A DNA stretch of 44,669 nucleotides from Anaerolinea thermophila. Lineage in GTDB: Bacteria; Chloroflexota; Anaerolineae; Anaerolineales; UBA4823. The notes below the pieces were generated by a model. The model worked only from the letters and a program-made list of their open reading frames with translations, was not told the origin of the DNA and ran no database searches. The stretch spans positions 29,619 through 74,287 of the forward strand of contig DYGV01000002.1 in NCBI GenBank assembly GCA_020724505.1. Direction: 5' to 3'. This document shows positions 9,615 to 18,613 of this stretch, in pieces. Made by a program: the position numbers and the translations under genes. Each line of letters opens with the position of its first letter. The first letter of the stretch is position 1.

Positions 9615-10121
9615 TTAGTGTTCAAATATTTTTTCGCCGGCGCGGACAGCCACCTTGATACGATTTTCGGCTGGCGTAATTGGACAGGACCATTGTTCGT
9701 TGTAGGCGCAGTATGGGTTGTATGCTAGATTGAAATCCACGAGGAATTTTCCATCGGGGAGTTTTTCAGGTTCAAGATAGCGCCCTGCGGGATAAGATTC
9801 TTTCCCTGCCAGCGTATCTACAAAGGGAAGAAAGTATCCGTGCCCATTTTTGTAGATCGTGAGTTCCGCCGACTGCCCATCCACTTGAAACTTGAATTTG
9901 CCGAAACGTTGATAAGTTTGAGGCTGTCCGCCTGTGGTCTGGATTGTGATACTTTCTGAGGTTGGCAAGATTTCCACGTTCACTTCGAGGCGCAATGCAT
10001 TATTTTCAGGGAAATAATCGAGTCCCTTGAAATGCTGTTTCTGGAACGGTGTCAATGGACTTTGATGGTGGCGCGCATAGAATTGGTCTTTTTCAGCGCG
10101 GAAGGTTTTGAGGGATTGCAT
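9615..10121 (-). CDS. DUF1684 domain protein
   Basis: YLEPEKLPDGKFLVDFNLAYNPYCAYNEQWSCPITPAENRIKVAVRAGEK typical of DUF1684. Confidence 0.8.
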   Translation of the reverse strand: MQSLKTFRAEKDQFYARHHQSPLTPFQKQHFKGLDYFPENNALRLEVNVEILPTSESITIQTTGGQPQTYQRFGKFKFQVDGQSAELTIYKNGHGYFLPFVDTLAGKESYPAGRYLEPEKLPDGKFLVDFNLAYNPYCAYNEQWSCPITPAENRIKVAVRAGEKIFEH

Positions 10122-10201
10122 GTTTTGTCTCCTTATTCTTCAACCACAGAGAGGACAATCGAGGTCTTTTTCTTACCTGCCAACTGAGACGCGTAATTGG
10201 A

Positions 10202-10435
10202 TCACGATTGCCCCTTCTTGATGCTGAGAACTGTGGAAGCGCTAGAAACTGTGGAAACAATATACGGTACACAAACCGTCAGGATGATTTTCAACACGCG
10301 GGTAGGATCCATTTGCCCATGCAGCAATGCGTCTCCATGATTGATAGCTGTCAGTATGGCGCCTACGATGAGCGCGGTGTAGCTTGCCCGCCGTACAATA
10401 TCCCTAGAAAAACATAGTGTAAGAAAATCTTTCAT
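10202..10435 (-). CDS. NrtS-like small membrane protein
   Basis: 77 aa: RDIVRRASYTALIVGAILTAINHGDALLHGQMDPTRVLKIILTVCVPYIVSTVSS resembles NrtS. Confidence 0.65.
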   Translation of the reverse strand: MKDFLTLCFSRDIVRRASYTALIVGAILTAINHGDALLHGQMDPTRVLKIILTVCVPYIVSTVSSASTVLSIKKGQS

Positions 10436-10439
10436 ATTC

Positions 10440-10700
10440 CTATATCAGACGGGTTTCGAAGAGTTTTTCAGATAACCTGGTATTGGTTGGCTCGACTAAA
10501 ATGGAGCCATCGCCAAAGACAATGGTTGGAACACTGCGATTGCCACGGTTTGTAGTTTTGACGAATTTTTCGCCTTCACGATCTTTGTCAATATCAATCC
10601 AGTTATAGGGAATCTGGTGTTCGTCCAGCAGGCGTTTTGTGCGTCTGCAATCCCCGCACCAATCGGTGCCATAGACAGTGATGCCAGGTTGGTGGTTCAT
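10440..10700 (-). CDS. Glutaredoxin-like / mycoredoxin-type protein
   Basis: ITVYGTDWCGDCRRTKRLLDEHQIPYNWIDIDKDREGEKFVKTTNRGNRSVPTIVFGDGS. Confidence 0.88.
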   Translation of the reverse strand: MNHQPGITVYGTDWCGDCRRTKRLLDEHQIPYNWIDIDKDREGEKFVKTTNRGNRSVPTIVFGDGSILVEPTNTRLSEKLFETRLI

Positions 10701-10711
10701 TGGTTCCTCTT

Positions 10712-11473
10712 TCAGTTCTGGCTCAGTTGAGCGATTTGTTCAGAAGTCATACCATCCACAACGGGGAGGTCGCCCTGCTCCTGCAGATGGAGTTTCCCGA
10801 ATGTATCGAGCATGTGACCGGACTTTTCGGCTTTGGTCTTTAGATAAAATTCGTTGTGCGGATTGGGCGGGATGATGACGGGAATGCGTCCGTTGACTTT
10901 CACGCCGTGCTGGGTCAGGTTTTCGATTTTGCGCGGGTTGTTGGTCATCAACTGAATCGATTTGACCTTCAAGGAAAACAGCATGTGCGCGGCAACACTG
11001 TATTCGCGCTCGTCATCGCGAAAGCCCAGGGCAAGGTTGGCATCCACGGTATCGTAGCCATGATCCTGCAATCCATAGGCGCGGATTTTATTGATCAAGC
11101 CAATACCGCGCCCCTCCTGACGCATGTAGAGCAGAATGCCCTTGTCCATTTTCCCAATTTCCTTGAGCGCGGTTTCCAACTGGTCGCGGCAGTCACAACG
11201 CAGGGAGCCTATCGCATCGCCGGTCAGGCATTCCGAATGGACGCGGACTGGCACGTTTTCCGCATTCGTCACATCGCCGCGTACGATGGCGGTATGTTCC
11301 TTACCATCCCGGTTGTTGTAGAAAGCAAAGATGTGAAAGTCTCCAAAGCGCGAGGGTAACTCGCCGATGGCGGCGATGCGTACACAGACCTTGTCCGGTC
11401 CGAAGCCTTCGCATTCGTGTTTCAGGTTTTCATCGAGCAGTTCCTTGATTTGCATGTGTGTGAGTGACATCAT
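10712..11473 (-). CDS. ribA: GTP cyclohydrolase II
   Basis: RVHSECLTGDAIGSLRCDCRDQLETAL, MRQEGRGIGLINKIRAYGLQDHGYDTVDANLALGF; ATG at 11473 with AAGGAG RBS. Confidence 0.93.
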   Translation of the reverse strand: MMSLTHMQIKELLDENLKHECEGFGPDKVCVRIAAIGELPSRFGDFHIFAFYNNRDGKEHTAIVRGDVTNAENVPVRVHSECLTGDAIGSLRCDCRDQLETALKEIGKMDKGILLYMRQEGRGIGLINKIRAYGLQDHGYDTVDANLALGFRDDEREYSVAAHMLFSLKVKSIQLMTNNPRKIENLTQHGVKVNGRIPVIIPPNPHNEFYLKTKAEKSGHMLDTFGKLHLQEQGDLPVVDGMTSEQIAQLSQN

Positions 11474-11520
11474 GTCTCCTTGTGAAATCAATAATTGAGT
11501 ATAGATTGGGTGGATATGAT

Positions 11521-12129
11521 CTATCCTGTTAATGCTGTTTGGGGATAGCCTACATAAACAGTGACATCTTCCATAAAATCACAACTTTCCTGCCAGGTCT
11601 CGAAGGGCAGGTCTTCGAAATCTCCGGCAAGTTGATGAAAGGGTTCGGTCATCATGATGTATTCATGGGACGGAATTGAGTTTTTCAATAACTGATGAAT
11701 TAGGATCACATCCTCACCTGCCATTTCATCGAATTGTCGAATCTTCCTGAACACAGCCTCGCCGAGATGCAGAATGGCTTTCAAGCGCAGGTCAAAGATG
11801 CGCTGGCAGGCGTCGCAGTCGCAGTCCGCTCTTTCAATGGACAAGGAATGAACGCGTTCGTAAAAGACCCTGAAAAATTCCCGTACCTGGCGAGCCACAT
11901 CCCGGGCGACCTCGATCTGGTCTCCTGCATTTACTTCTGCATATAGAAATGCCGCATCGCCCTCCAGCTTGTTCAAAGTCAATGGATACGCGGCGTGATC
12001 GATTACCGCCTCCAGCAATTCGAAGACGATCTCCTCGGCATGGATGGCGCTCAACTTTTGTGAGCGAATGAACTGTGTGTAACCGCTGATGTCCACCATA
12101 ACCAGCGCCACTTTTCTTGTGTCCATCAT
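11521..12129 (-). CDS. DUF2652 protein (cyclase-like fold)
   Basis: VALVMVDISGYTQFIRSQKLSAIHAEEIVFELLEAVID; CDCDAC motif. Confidence 0.75.
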   Translation of the reverse strand: MMDTRKVALVMVDISGYTQFIRSQKLSAIHAEEIVFELLEAVIDHAAYPLTLNKLEGDAAFLYAEVNAGDQIEVARDVARQVREFFRVFYERVHSLSIERADCDCDACQRIFDLRLKAILHLGEAVFRKIRQFDEMAGEDVILIHQLLKNSIPSHEYIMMTEPFHQLAGDFEDLPFETWQESCDFMEDVTVYVGYPQTALTG

Positions 12130-12137
12130 CCTTCCTT

Positions 12138-12848
12138 TCAACTAGCATAGAGCGGAATGCGTGCGCCGTTGATCATCCGCGCCTCGCCTGAACTTAGGAA
12201 CAGGAGAGCCGAAGCAATATCCTCCGGCGTTGTCCAACTTGAATTCTCATCGTCGGGTTTTTGATCGCGTACATGTTCGGTGTCGATCTTTTTTACAAGC
12301 AGAATGTTGGCAGTGATCCCGCTTCCCTTGACCTCTTCTGCAATCGTTCTGAGCAAAATCTCCTGTGCCGACTTGCCGATGGCGTATGGTGCCATATCCG
12401 CCACCGGGTCGGAGGCAAGTGGCGATGAAACGGCGAGAATACGCCCCCAATGGTTGGAGAGCATTAACGGGAGCACGTCCCTCGTCAAGTGATAAGTTGT
12501 CCATAAATGCTGTTGAAGCATGGACTCCACCTGTTCGCGGTCCGATTCGACCACAGACTTGCCTCCGCTCCATCCCCCCACCAAGTGAAGCAGGATATCA
12601 ATTCGCCCGAATTTATCCATCGCCTGCCGCACCAGGTCGGAGGTTCGTTCGGGTTGGCATAAATCGGCGACGCTGATCAGGACGCGTTCCCTGGGTAATT
12701 TCAATTCCTCCTCGAGCGACTGGACCCTTTCCAGGTTGGTCCCGACTAGTACGAGCCGGACGCCCCGATCTGCAAACTGCCTGGTGACAATCTGCCCCAG
12801 CCTGCCTGTGGCGCCGGTAATAACAGCGACGCGATTATTGATGCTCAT
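12138..12848 (-). CDS. SDR-family oxidoreductase
   Basis: VAVITGATGRLGQIVTRQFADRG Rossmann motif, YAIGKSA YxxxK. Confidence 0.9.
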   Translation of the reverse strand: MSINNRVAVITGATGRLGQIVTRQFADRGVRLVLVGTNLERVQSLEEELKLPRERVLISVADLCQPERTSDLVRQAMDKFGRIDILLHLVGGWSGGKSVVESDREQVESMLQQHLWTTYHLTRDVLPLMLSNHWGRILAVSSPLASDPVADMAPYAIGKSAQEILLRTIAEEVKGSGITANILLVKKIDTEHVRDQKPDDENSSWTTPEDIASALLFLSSGEARMINGARIPLYAS

Positions 12849-13061
12849 TATGAATCTCCAAAAGATTGTTGATTTCGGTTGACGCTGCCGAAAATCTATA
12901 CTGGTGATACCGACCTCGCCATTATTCTTACCCGCCCATGATTCTTGCAAAATAGCAATGTTGGATTCCAACAGGCGAACACACTGTAATTGAATCGGGA
13001 TGTAAGTCATTCACCTCAAGCTGCGTCAATGGGATAAAACCCGACTGGGAAGGAAAAGCCC

Positions 13062-13403
13062 ATGAACGAACACACTCAAAAACTGCAAGCCATCCTTGAA
13101 AAAGAATCCCTGACTGCCAAAGAGGTGCAAGATGGTGTCGTTACCTGCTTCTTTGCCATCAACCGCGATTTTGTGAAGCGCCGCATGGGTGACATCCCAG
13201 TTGAACAGGTGGATGGGGTACTGCAAGAATTGGTCACTCAGGTTCTTGATGAACATCACATTGATCCTGAAAAGCCCGAACTCTATCTATTACAACAGGC
13301 AGAGTTGGCGCTGGAGGAACAGACTGGATTCGAGACTGAACCGGACCTGCTCCAGATGCACAAAGGCATTGTCCAAACCTTGTTCTCGCGAGCAAAAAAT
13401 TGA
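13062..13403 (+). CDS. Hypothetical protein, 113 aa, acidic
   Basis: Start after GGAAGGAAAAGCCC; no family recognised; directly upstream of the deiodinase-like selenoprotein gene. Confidence 0.65.
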   Translation: MNEHTQKLQAILEKESLTAKEVQDGVVTCFFAINRDFVKRRMGDIPVEQVDGVLQELVTQVLDEHHIDPEKPELYLLQQAELALEEQTGFETEPDLLQMHKGIVQTLFSRAKN

Positions 13404-13445
13404 AGCGCGGTTTTCTTCATTCCCAGATTTTGATTGGAGACCCAC

Positions 13446-14147
13446 ATGGATGATCGGTTGACCCGCTACAACTACGATAGTTTCGTACCCGAGAAATTCG
13501 AGCCGTGGATGAACTTCGAAGCCAGCCCGAAGACAGGCACCGTTGGGTTGGATTTCCCGTTATGGGATTTGGATCAAACGCCCACAAGGCTCAGTGAGAT
13601 CTGGTCGCGGCACGATTACACCATTGTGGAGTTCGGCAGTTTCACCTGACCGTATTGCGGGATGGCGGCGCCATCCATGAATGCTATGGCGGATAAGTAC
13701 GGAGAATACAAAGTTGGGTCAATATTTCTTTATTCTCACGAAGCCCACCCTGGGGAAAATTATCCACACCTGACCTCAATGGAACAGAAATTCCGTCACG
13801 CGCGGGACCTGCGGGATGTCCTCGACGTGACGCGCCCGATCCTGGTGGATTCTCTCGACGGCGCGTGTCACCGCGCCTACGGCTCGATGCCCAATATGAC
13901 CTGGATCTTCGCCCGATCAGGTCTGATCGTTTACAAGTCGGACTGGACGGACGCGCACAGCGTGGAAAATGCGATCCAATATTTCAGCCAAATTCCAAGC
14001 CGACGAAAGGTAGGTGAACGACTGGCGCCCTTCCACGTGGAGCGGCTGGATTACCGCAATCAGGAACGCGAACAGTTTTACAAATGCCTCGAACGCAACG
14101 GCCCCAAAGCCGTGGCGGAGTTTCGCAAGGCGTTTCCTACAGGTTGA
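13446..14147 (+). CDS. Iodothyronine-deiodinase-like / thioredoxin-fold selenoprotein candidate; in-frame TGA at 13647-13649 read as Sec (U68)
   Basis: ORFs 13434..13649 and 13662..14147 are one continuous frame: ...GTVGLDFPLWDLDQTPTRLSEIWSRHDYTIVEFGSFT-U-PYCGMAAPSMNAMADKYGEYKVGSIFLYSHEAHPGENYPH...; FGSxTUP and (Y)xxEAHP are deiodinase-family signatures. Confidence 0.88.
13647..13697 (+). promoter_or_regulatory. Candidate bacterial SECIS element of the deiodinase-like gene
   Basis: UGA + 10 nt (CCGUAUUGCG) + GGAUGG-CGGCG-CCAUCC perfect 6-bp stem, loop G at position 2; lower stem CCGUA/UAUGG possible. Confidence 0.75.
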
Positions 14148-14835
14148 TTCTTTTCTCACGATAACGGACGATGCGATAAAAACCTATGCTGACTGCGAAC
14201 ATCGCCGCAGAGATCACCAATGAAAGTGGATCAAGCCTGACGCTTTGAGATGCAAAATCGCCTTGAATGGACGCGCCTAACATGCCGAATGAAATCGTGC
14301 CAGGGATACTGCCCAGTACCGTCGCCAACATGAACCAACCCAGGTCAATCCGCAGGAAGCCTGAAAAGTAACTGACCAGATCGTAGGGCAGGAACAGGAA
14401 GCGCAAAATCATTGTCGTTTGGAAACTTTCACGCCGAAGACGGTCGGCGTAGATGCCAACTGTTTTATTTTGCTCGATGTTATGCAGAAAGCCGCTCCCG
14501 AAAAAACGCCCGATGAAATAAGCGATCATGGAAGAGAGATTGCTGGCGATCATGGCGTAGGCAATTCCCCGGACAGGACCGTACAGGTAGGTGGCGGTCA
14601 TCGTCACCAGTGTGGCGGGGAAAAGAAAAATGGGGCGAATCATATAAACCAGAACATACAGCGGAAACCCATACGGGCTGTCCGAAACAAAATGAATTAG
14701 CGCCTGCATGGTCTCCATTGGCGTCAAACCGTTGGCGGTTGTGTACCACCAGTAGCTCGCCAGCAGGATCGCCCAGGCAATCATGGCGATCACTTTGCTC
14801 TTGTAGCGCGGGGGCTTTGCGGTTTCTGTGTTCAT
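14137..14835 (-). CDS. TVP38/TMEM64 (DedA/VTT-type) membrane protein
   Basis: RPIFLFPATLVTMTATYLYGPVRGIAYAMIASNLSSMIAYFIGRFFG...RFLFLPYDLVSYFSGFLRI. Confidence 0.85.
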   Translation of the reverse strand: MNTETAKPPRYKSKVIAMIAWAILLASYWWYTTANGLTPMETMQALIHFVSDSPYGFPLYVLVYMIRPIFLFPATLVTMTATYLYGPVRGIAYAMIASNLSSMIAYFIGRFFGSGFLHNIEQNKTVGIYADRLRRESFQTTMILRFLFLPYDLVSYFSGFLRIDLGWFMLATVLGSIPGTISFGMLGASIQGDFASQSVRLDPLSLVISAAMFAVSIGFYRIVRYREKRINL

Positions 14836-15560
14836 GCTTCGACTCGGATGATGTCGCTCTCGGCGAACAAAGGCGGGACGACAATGCCCATGTTCGCATA
14901 CAGTTCTGGCGGGACACTGATGTCGGCGAGATATAAGTCGCCGACGAATTTTTTTGCATCAGGATGCAGCAACCCCTGTTTGGGCAGGGCAAGGGTTAGA
15001 GTTGCTGTCGCACAGATGGTCGGATCGTGCGCTGTGCCACTGGTGACATCCAGCCCTGAGGGCGTGTCAAGAGAGATGATTGGGACATTTTGATTATTTG
15101 CCCAGCGGATCAAATCCGCCGCGGTGCCGCGCGGAGATCCGCTCAGGCTGTAGCCAATGATCGAGTCGAGGATCAGGTTTGGGGTAGGAAGAAGCGAGGC
15201 AGAGTCCACGATGGGAAGCTTCATCCGTTGCAGGATATCCAGTTGATGGGCTGGGACTCCGCGAATTTCATCCCTAGGTTTTGTCAAAACGACAGTGACC
15301 TGCACGCCCCAATTATGCAGACGACCCGCGGCGGTCATCCCGCCCCCGCCATTGTTTCCACTTCCACAGAGGATGACCACGCTGGAGCCTTGTATCGCTC
15401 CGCGCAGTTGACGGCGCGCCAGTTCCGCGAAAGCGCGACCTGCATTTTCCATCATCTGAACCAACTCGATGTGATAATCCTCGATCATGGCGCGGTCCAC
15501 TTCGATCATTTGGGCGGTGGTTAGGGTTGGAAGCATGTTGTTCTCCACTTTATGCATCAA
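14832..15560 (-). CDS. nnrE: NAD(P)H-hydrate epimerase (YjeF N-terminal domain only)
   Basis: ENAGRAFAELARRQL...VVILCGSGNNGGGGMTAAGRLHNWG...PIISLDTPSGLDVTSGT. Confidence 0.88.
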   Translation of the reverse strand: MMHKVENNMLPTLTTAQMIEVDRAMIEDYHIELVQMMENAGRAFAELARRQLRGAIQGSSVVILCGSGNNGGGGMTAAGRLHNWGVQVTVVLTKPRDEIRGVPAHQLDILQRMKLPIVDSASLLPTPNLILDSIIGYSLSGSPRGTAADLIRWANNQNVPIISLDTPSGLDVTSGTAHDPTICATATLTLALPKQGLLHPDAKKFVGDLYLADISVPPELYANMGIVVPPLFAESDIIRVEA

Positions 15561-15608
15561 AGATAGTATTCACGGGCGAACTATTACCTGCTGGTTTATA
15601 ATCCACTT

Positions 15609-16250
15609 ATGGATAAGCGAACCAACGAAGAATGGGTTGCAGATTTACGCGCCGGTGGGGATCGGCAGGCACAGGCATTGGAGGATTTACGCGCCATCAT
15701 ATTGCGAGGATTGCCGTATGCCATTGCAGGAAGACTGGACCCCAACAGCCCCGAGTCGGAAGCGCTGACCGAGGAAGTGGTGCAGGAAACCTTGATGCGT
15801 GTTTTGGAATACCTTGACTCTTTTGAAGGACGCAGTCAATTCACGACTTGGGCACATAAAATTGCTGTGCGCGCCGCACTGACCGAGTTACGCCGCGTGC
15901 GCTGGCGCGAAGTACCCCTGCCCGAAATGAATATGAATGAGGAAAGTGATACTTCCTATCGCGAAACGCCAGATGATCAGGCGAATCCTGAAGAGCAGGT
16001 GTCGCAGGCTGAAATGATGGCGCGGGTCAACCGAATCATCATGGAGGAACTCACCGATAAACAGCGCCAGGCACTGACGGCCATCATGGAAGGTTTCCCG
16101 CTGGAGGAAGCTGCACAACGAATGGGAACCAATCGCAACGCGCTCTACAAGATGCTGCATGATGCCCGTCTGCGGCTGAAGAAACGCTTGGAAAAAGAAG
16201 GACTGACCCCGCAGGAGATTTTGTCTGTATTTGAGCAAGCTCGCAAGTAA
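15609..16250 (+). CDS. Sigma-70 family RNA polymerase sigma factor (ECF-type)
   Basis: TEEVVQETLMRVLEYLDSFEGRSQFTTWAHKIAVRAALTELRR (region 2) and LTDKQRQALTAIMEGFPLEEAAQRMGTNRNALYKMLHDARLRLKKRL (region 4). Confidence 0.9.
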   Translation: MDKRTNEEWVADLRAGGDRQAQALEDLRAIILRGLPYAIAGRLDPNSPESEALTEEVVQETLMRVLEYLDSFEGRSQFTTWAHKIAVRAALTELRRVRWREVPLPEMNMNEESDTSYRETPDDQANPEEQVSQAEMMARVNRIIMEELTDKQRQALTAIMEGFPLEEAAQRMGTNRNALYKMLHDARLRLKKRLEKEGLTPQEILSVFEQARK

Positions 16251-16297
16251 GAGATTGAATGGGCATTGCTATCCATGTGTGGAAGGAATTTAGTAGC

Positions 16298-16600
16298 ATG
16301 AAAATAAAACAGTTCATCCAGAGGATTTTGGGTTCCAAAAAACAAAAACCAGCATCTGGTGGAATGTCGGCGAACCCGTCCGAAAAGATGCAAAAGATGA
16401 TGTCGATGTTATCCAATACGCGGGAGGAAGAACTGACCTGTGACGAGGTCTTTGCCCTGCTCGATCAATTTACTGAACTCGCGGCGCAGGGAGAGGATGT
16501 CGCGCAACTGATGCCGCTGGTGCAACAGCACCTGGATATGTGTGAGGATTGCCGGGAGGAATACAAGGTGTTGCAGAGTATCTTGCATGGCACGGCGTAA
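16298..16600 (+). CDS. Putative zinc-finger anti-sigma factor partner
   Basis: LTCDEVFALLDQFTELA...VQQHLDMCEDCREEYKVLQSIL: C..HxxxCxxC pattern, downstream of sigma gene. Confidence 0.7.
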   Translation: MKIKQFIQRILGSKKQKPASGGMSANPSEKMQKMMSMLSNTREEELTCDEVFALLDQFTELAAQGEDVAQLMPLVQQHLDMCEDCREEYKVLQSILHGTA

Positions 16601-16641
16601 AGAAATGCCGTGAAAGAACGCACTCTTTGATGATTTCTGGA

Positions 16642-16692
16642 AAATCAAAAAAGCTGTTATCCACAACAATTTGGAAACAGCTTTTTTGATTT
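16642..16692. terminator. Bidirectional-looking intrinsic terminator
   Basis: Perfect 17-bp inverted repeat AAATCAAAAAAGCTGTT / AACAGCTTTTTTGATTT. Confidence 0.75.
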
Positions 16693-16822
16693 AATGAGGC
16701 AGGAAAATTGGGAACACAAAAATGGTGACATTTCAAATTCGTCGATTTCTGAAAGTGGGTAAGGGAAATCAGGCGCTTCGCTATCAGGTGGGTATGAAAC
16801 CAAATTCAACAGGAGAATCAAA

Positions 16823-17272
16823 ATGAATATTCTTAGCGCAGTTATCGCTGGCGTGGTTGCCAGCCTTGTTTTCTCAATGATCCTTGCAATGGCGCCCAAA
16901 ATGGGAATGCCAAAAATGGATATCGTCAGCCTTTTGGGCAGCATGTTCAGCACCAAATCGAATCTCGCCTTGGGATGGATGATGCACCTGATGATGGGAA
17001 TCGTCTTTGCTCTCATCTATGCTTTTCTCTGGTCATCGGGGATTAGCGGCGCGACCTGGTTGGGCGGATTGATCCTTGGCGCTGCACAGTGGCTGATTGT
17101 CGGCATGGTGATGGGCATGATCCCAATGATGCACGTTGGAATCAAGAGCGGTGCTGTCAAGTCTCCAGGCTTGTGGATGACGAACAACGGCGGTCTCATG
17201 GCTTTCATGGGCGGGCTGGTCGGTCACATGATCTTTGGCGTTTCAATTGCGCTGATGTATGCGGCGCTCTAA
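16823..17272 (+). CDS. Small multi-pass membrane protein
   Basis: ~149 aa, four hydrophobic segments, Met/Gly-rich; organisation reminiscent of 904..1347. Confidence 0.7.
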   Translation: MNILSAVIAGVVASLVFSMILAMAPKMGMPKMDIVSLLGSMFSTKSNLALGWMMHLMMGIVFALIYAFLWSSGISGATWLGGLILGAAQWLIVGMVMGMIPMMHVGIKSGAVKSPGLWMTNNGGLMAFMGGLVGHMIFGVSIALMYAAL

Positions 17273-17294
17273 CTTCTGGTTTTCTTCTCCTCAC

Positions 17295-17328
17295 GGTAGG
17301 CAGCTCGTCCGTGAACGGGCTGCCTACC
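17295..17328. repeat. Strong inverted repeat / hairpin
   Basis: GGTAGGCAGCTCGT-CCGTGA-ACGGGCTGCCTACC: 14-bp stem with one G-U, 6-nt loop. Confidence 0.8.
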
Positions 17329-17359
17329 AACTCTCGACATTTGAAAGGAATTTCTTTTC

Positions 17360-18562
17360 ATGACCGATCCCCGTTTGACTCCTGAGATCATCACGCTTTA
17401 CGGAACGGGCTGGTGCCCCGACTGCAAACGCTCCAAGCAATTCTTTGGTGAACAGCGCGTTCCTTATCATTACGTGGACATTGACAATGACCCCGAAGCG
17501 ACGGCTTTTGTCGAGGAAGTGAACAAAGGCTATCGCAGTATCCCAACCATTGTGTTTCCTGATGGAAGCGTGCTGGTCGAGCCATCGAACGCACAACTTG
17601 CAGAAAAACTGGGCATGCAGACTCGCGCCAAGCGCGCCTTTTATGATGCGATCATCATCGGCAGTGGACCCACGGGCCTAACCGCGGCGACCTACCTGGC
17701 ACGCGAGGGCGTGGAAACGCTCGTGATCGAAAAGGCTGGTCTGGGTGGTCAGGCGGGTATTACCCAGACGTTGGATAACTTCCCAGGTTTCGATGAAGGA
17801 ATCCCGGGTGCAGAATTTGCCGCCCGTTTAACCCGCCAGGCACAACGCTTTGGCGCGGAGATCCTGCAAGCACAGGATGTGGTATCCATCGAACAGGATG
17901 GACAATACCAATGTGTGCATACCGCTGATGGATCGGAGTATGGCGCAACCGCCGTATTGCTTGCCACAGGTGCACGCTATCGCCGTCTTGGAATCCTTGG
18001 CGAGGATGATCTGGTCGGCTCAAACGTCCATTTTTGCGCCACCTGTGATGGAGCCTTTTATAAAGGAAAGAAGGTGTTGGTGGTCGGCGGCGGCAACAGT
18101 GGATTCGAGGAAGGTTTGTTTCTGACCAAGTTCGCCAGCCAGGTGGATATCGTCGAATTTCTGCCGCAGGTGAAAGCCAGCAAGACCCTGAGAGACAAAG
18201 TAGCGGAGATGCAAAACATGTCCGTGACTATCAATCATGCGGTCAGGGAACTGCGCGCGAAAAATGGTAAATTGGACACAGTGTTTGTCGAAGACCGTGC
18301 CACAGGTGAACAAAAGGAATGGCACTACGATGGTGTATTTGTTTTTGTTGGTTTATCGCCTAACAGCGCTCTGGTAAAAGGCAAGGCGGAAGTCGATCAG
18401 TGGGGGGCAATCGTCACCGATGGCACCCTCATGACATCCTTGCCAGGGTTGTTTGCGGCAGGCGACGTGCGTGCAGGTTCCACCAAACAGGCGGTGTCCG
18501 CGGCGGGCGAGGGAGCGACTGTGGCTTTGATGATGCGCCAGTATTTGCAAAAGAATGGCTAA
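17360..18562 (+). CDS. Glutaredoxin-like domain fused to thioredoxin reductase
   Basis: N-term ITLYGTGWCPDCKRSKQFF...GYRSIPTIVFPDGS; C-term AIIIGSGPTGLTAATYLAREG, CATCDGAFYKGKKVLVVGGGNSGFEE, GLFAAGDVRAGSTKQ. Confidence 0.93.
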   Translation: MTDPRLTPEIITLYGTGWCPDCKRSKQFFGEQRVPYHYVDIDNDPEATAFVEEVNKGYRSIPTIVFPDGSVLVEPSNAQLAEKLGMQTRAKRAFYDAIIIGSGPTGLTAATYLAREGVETLVIEKAGLGGQAGITQTLDNFPGFDEGIPGAEFAARLTRQAQRFGAEILQAQDVVSIEQDGQYQCVHTADGSEYGATAVLLATGARYRRLGILGEDDLVGSNVHFCATCDGAFYKGKKVLVVGGGNSGFEEGLFLTKFASQVDIVEFLPQVKASKTLRDKVAEMQNMSVTINHAVRELRAKNGKLDTVFVEDRATGEQKEWHYDGVFVFVGLSPNSALVKGKAEVDQWGAIVTDGTLMTSLPGLFAAGDVRAGSTKQAVSAAGEGATVALMMRQYLQKNG

Positions 18563-18613
18563 ATTTGCCTCTGGTTTTGAAGAATCACAAGTGTTGGAGT
18601 TTCCATACTTGCA

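Noticed and set aside
10856-11359. 167-aa plus-strand ORF
   Set aside because: Antisense to the unmistakable ribA (GTP cyclohydrolase II) gene.
13647-13661. Deiodinase-like gene as a pseudogene with a nonsense mutation
   Set aside because: The frame is intact on both sides, TGA falls exactly at the Cys/Sec active-site column, a SECIS-like hairpin follows at the right distance, and a second gene in the window shows the same arrangement.
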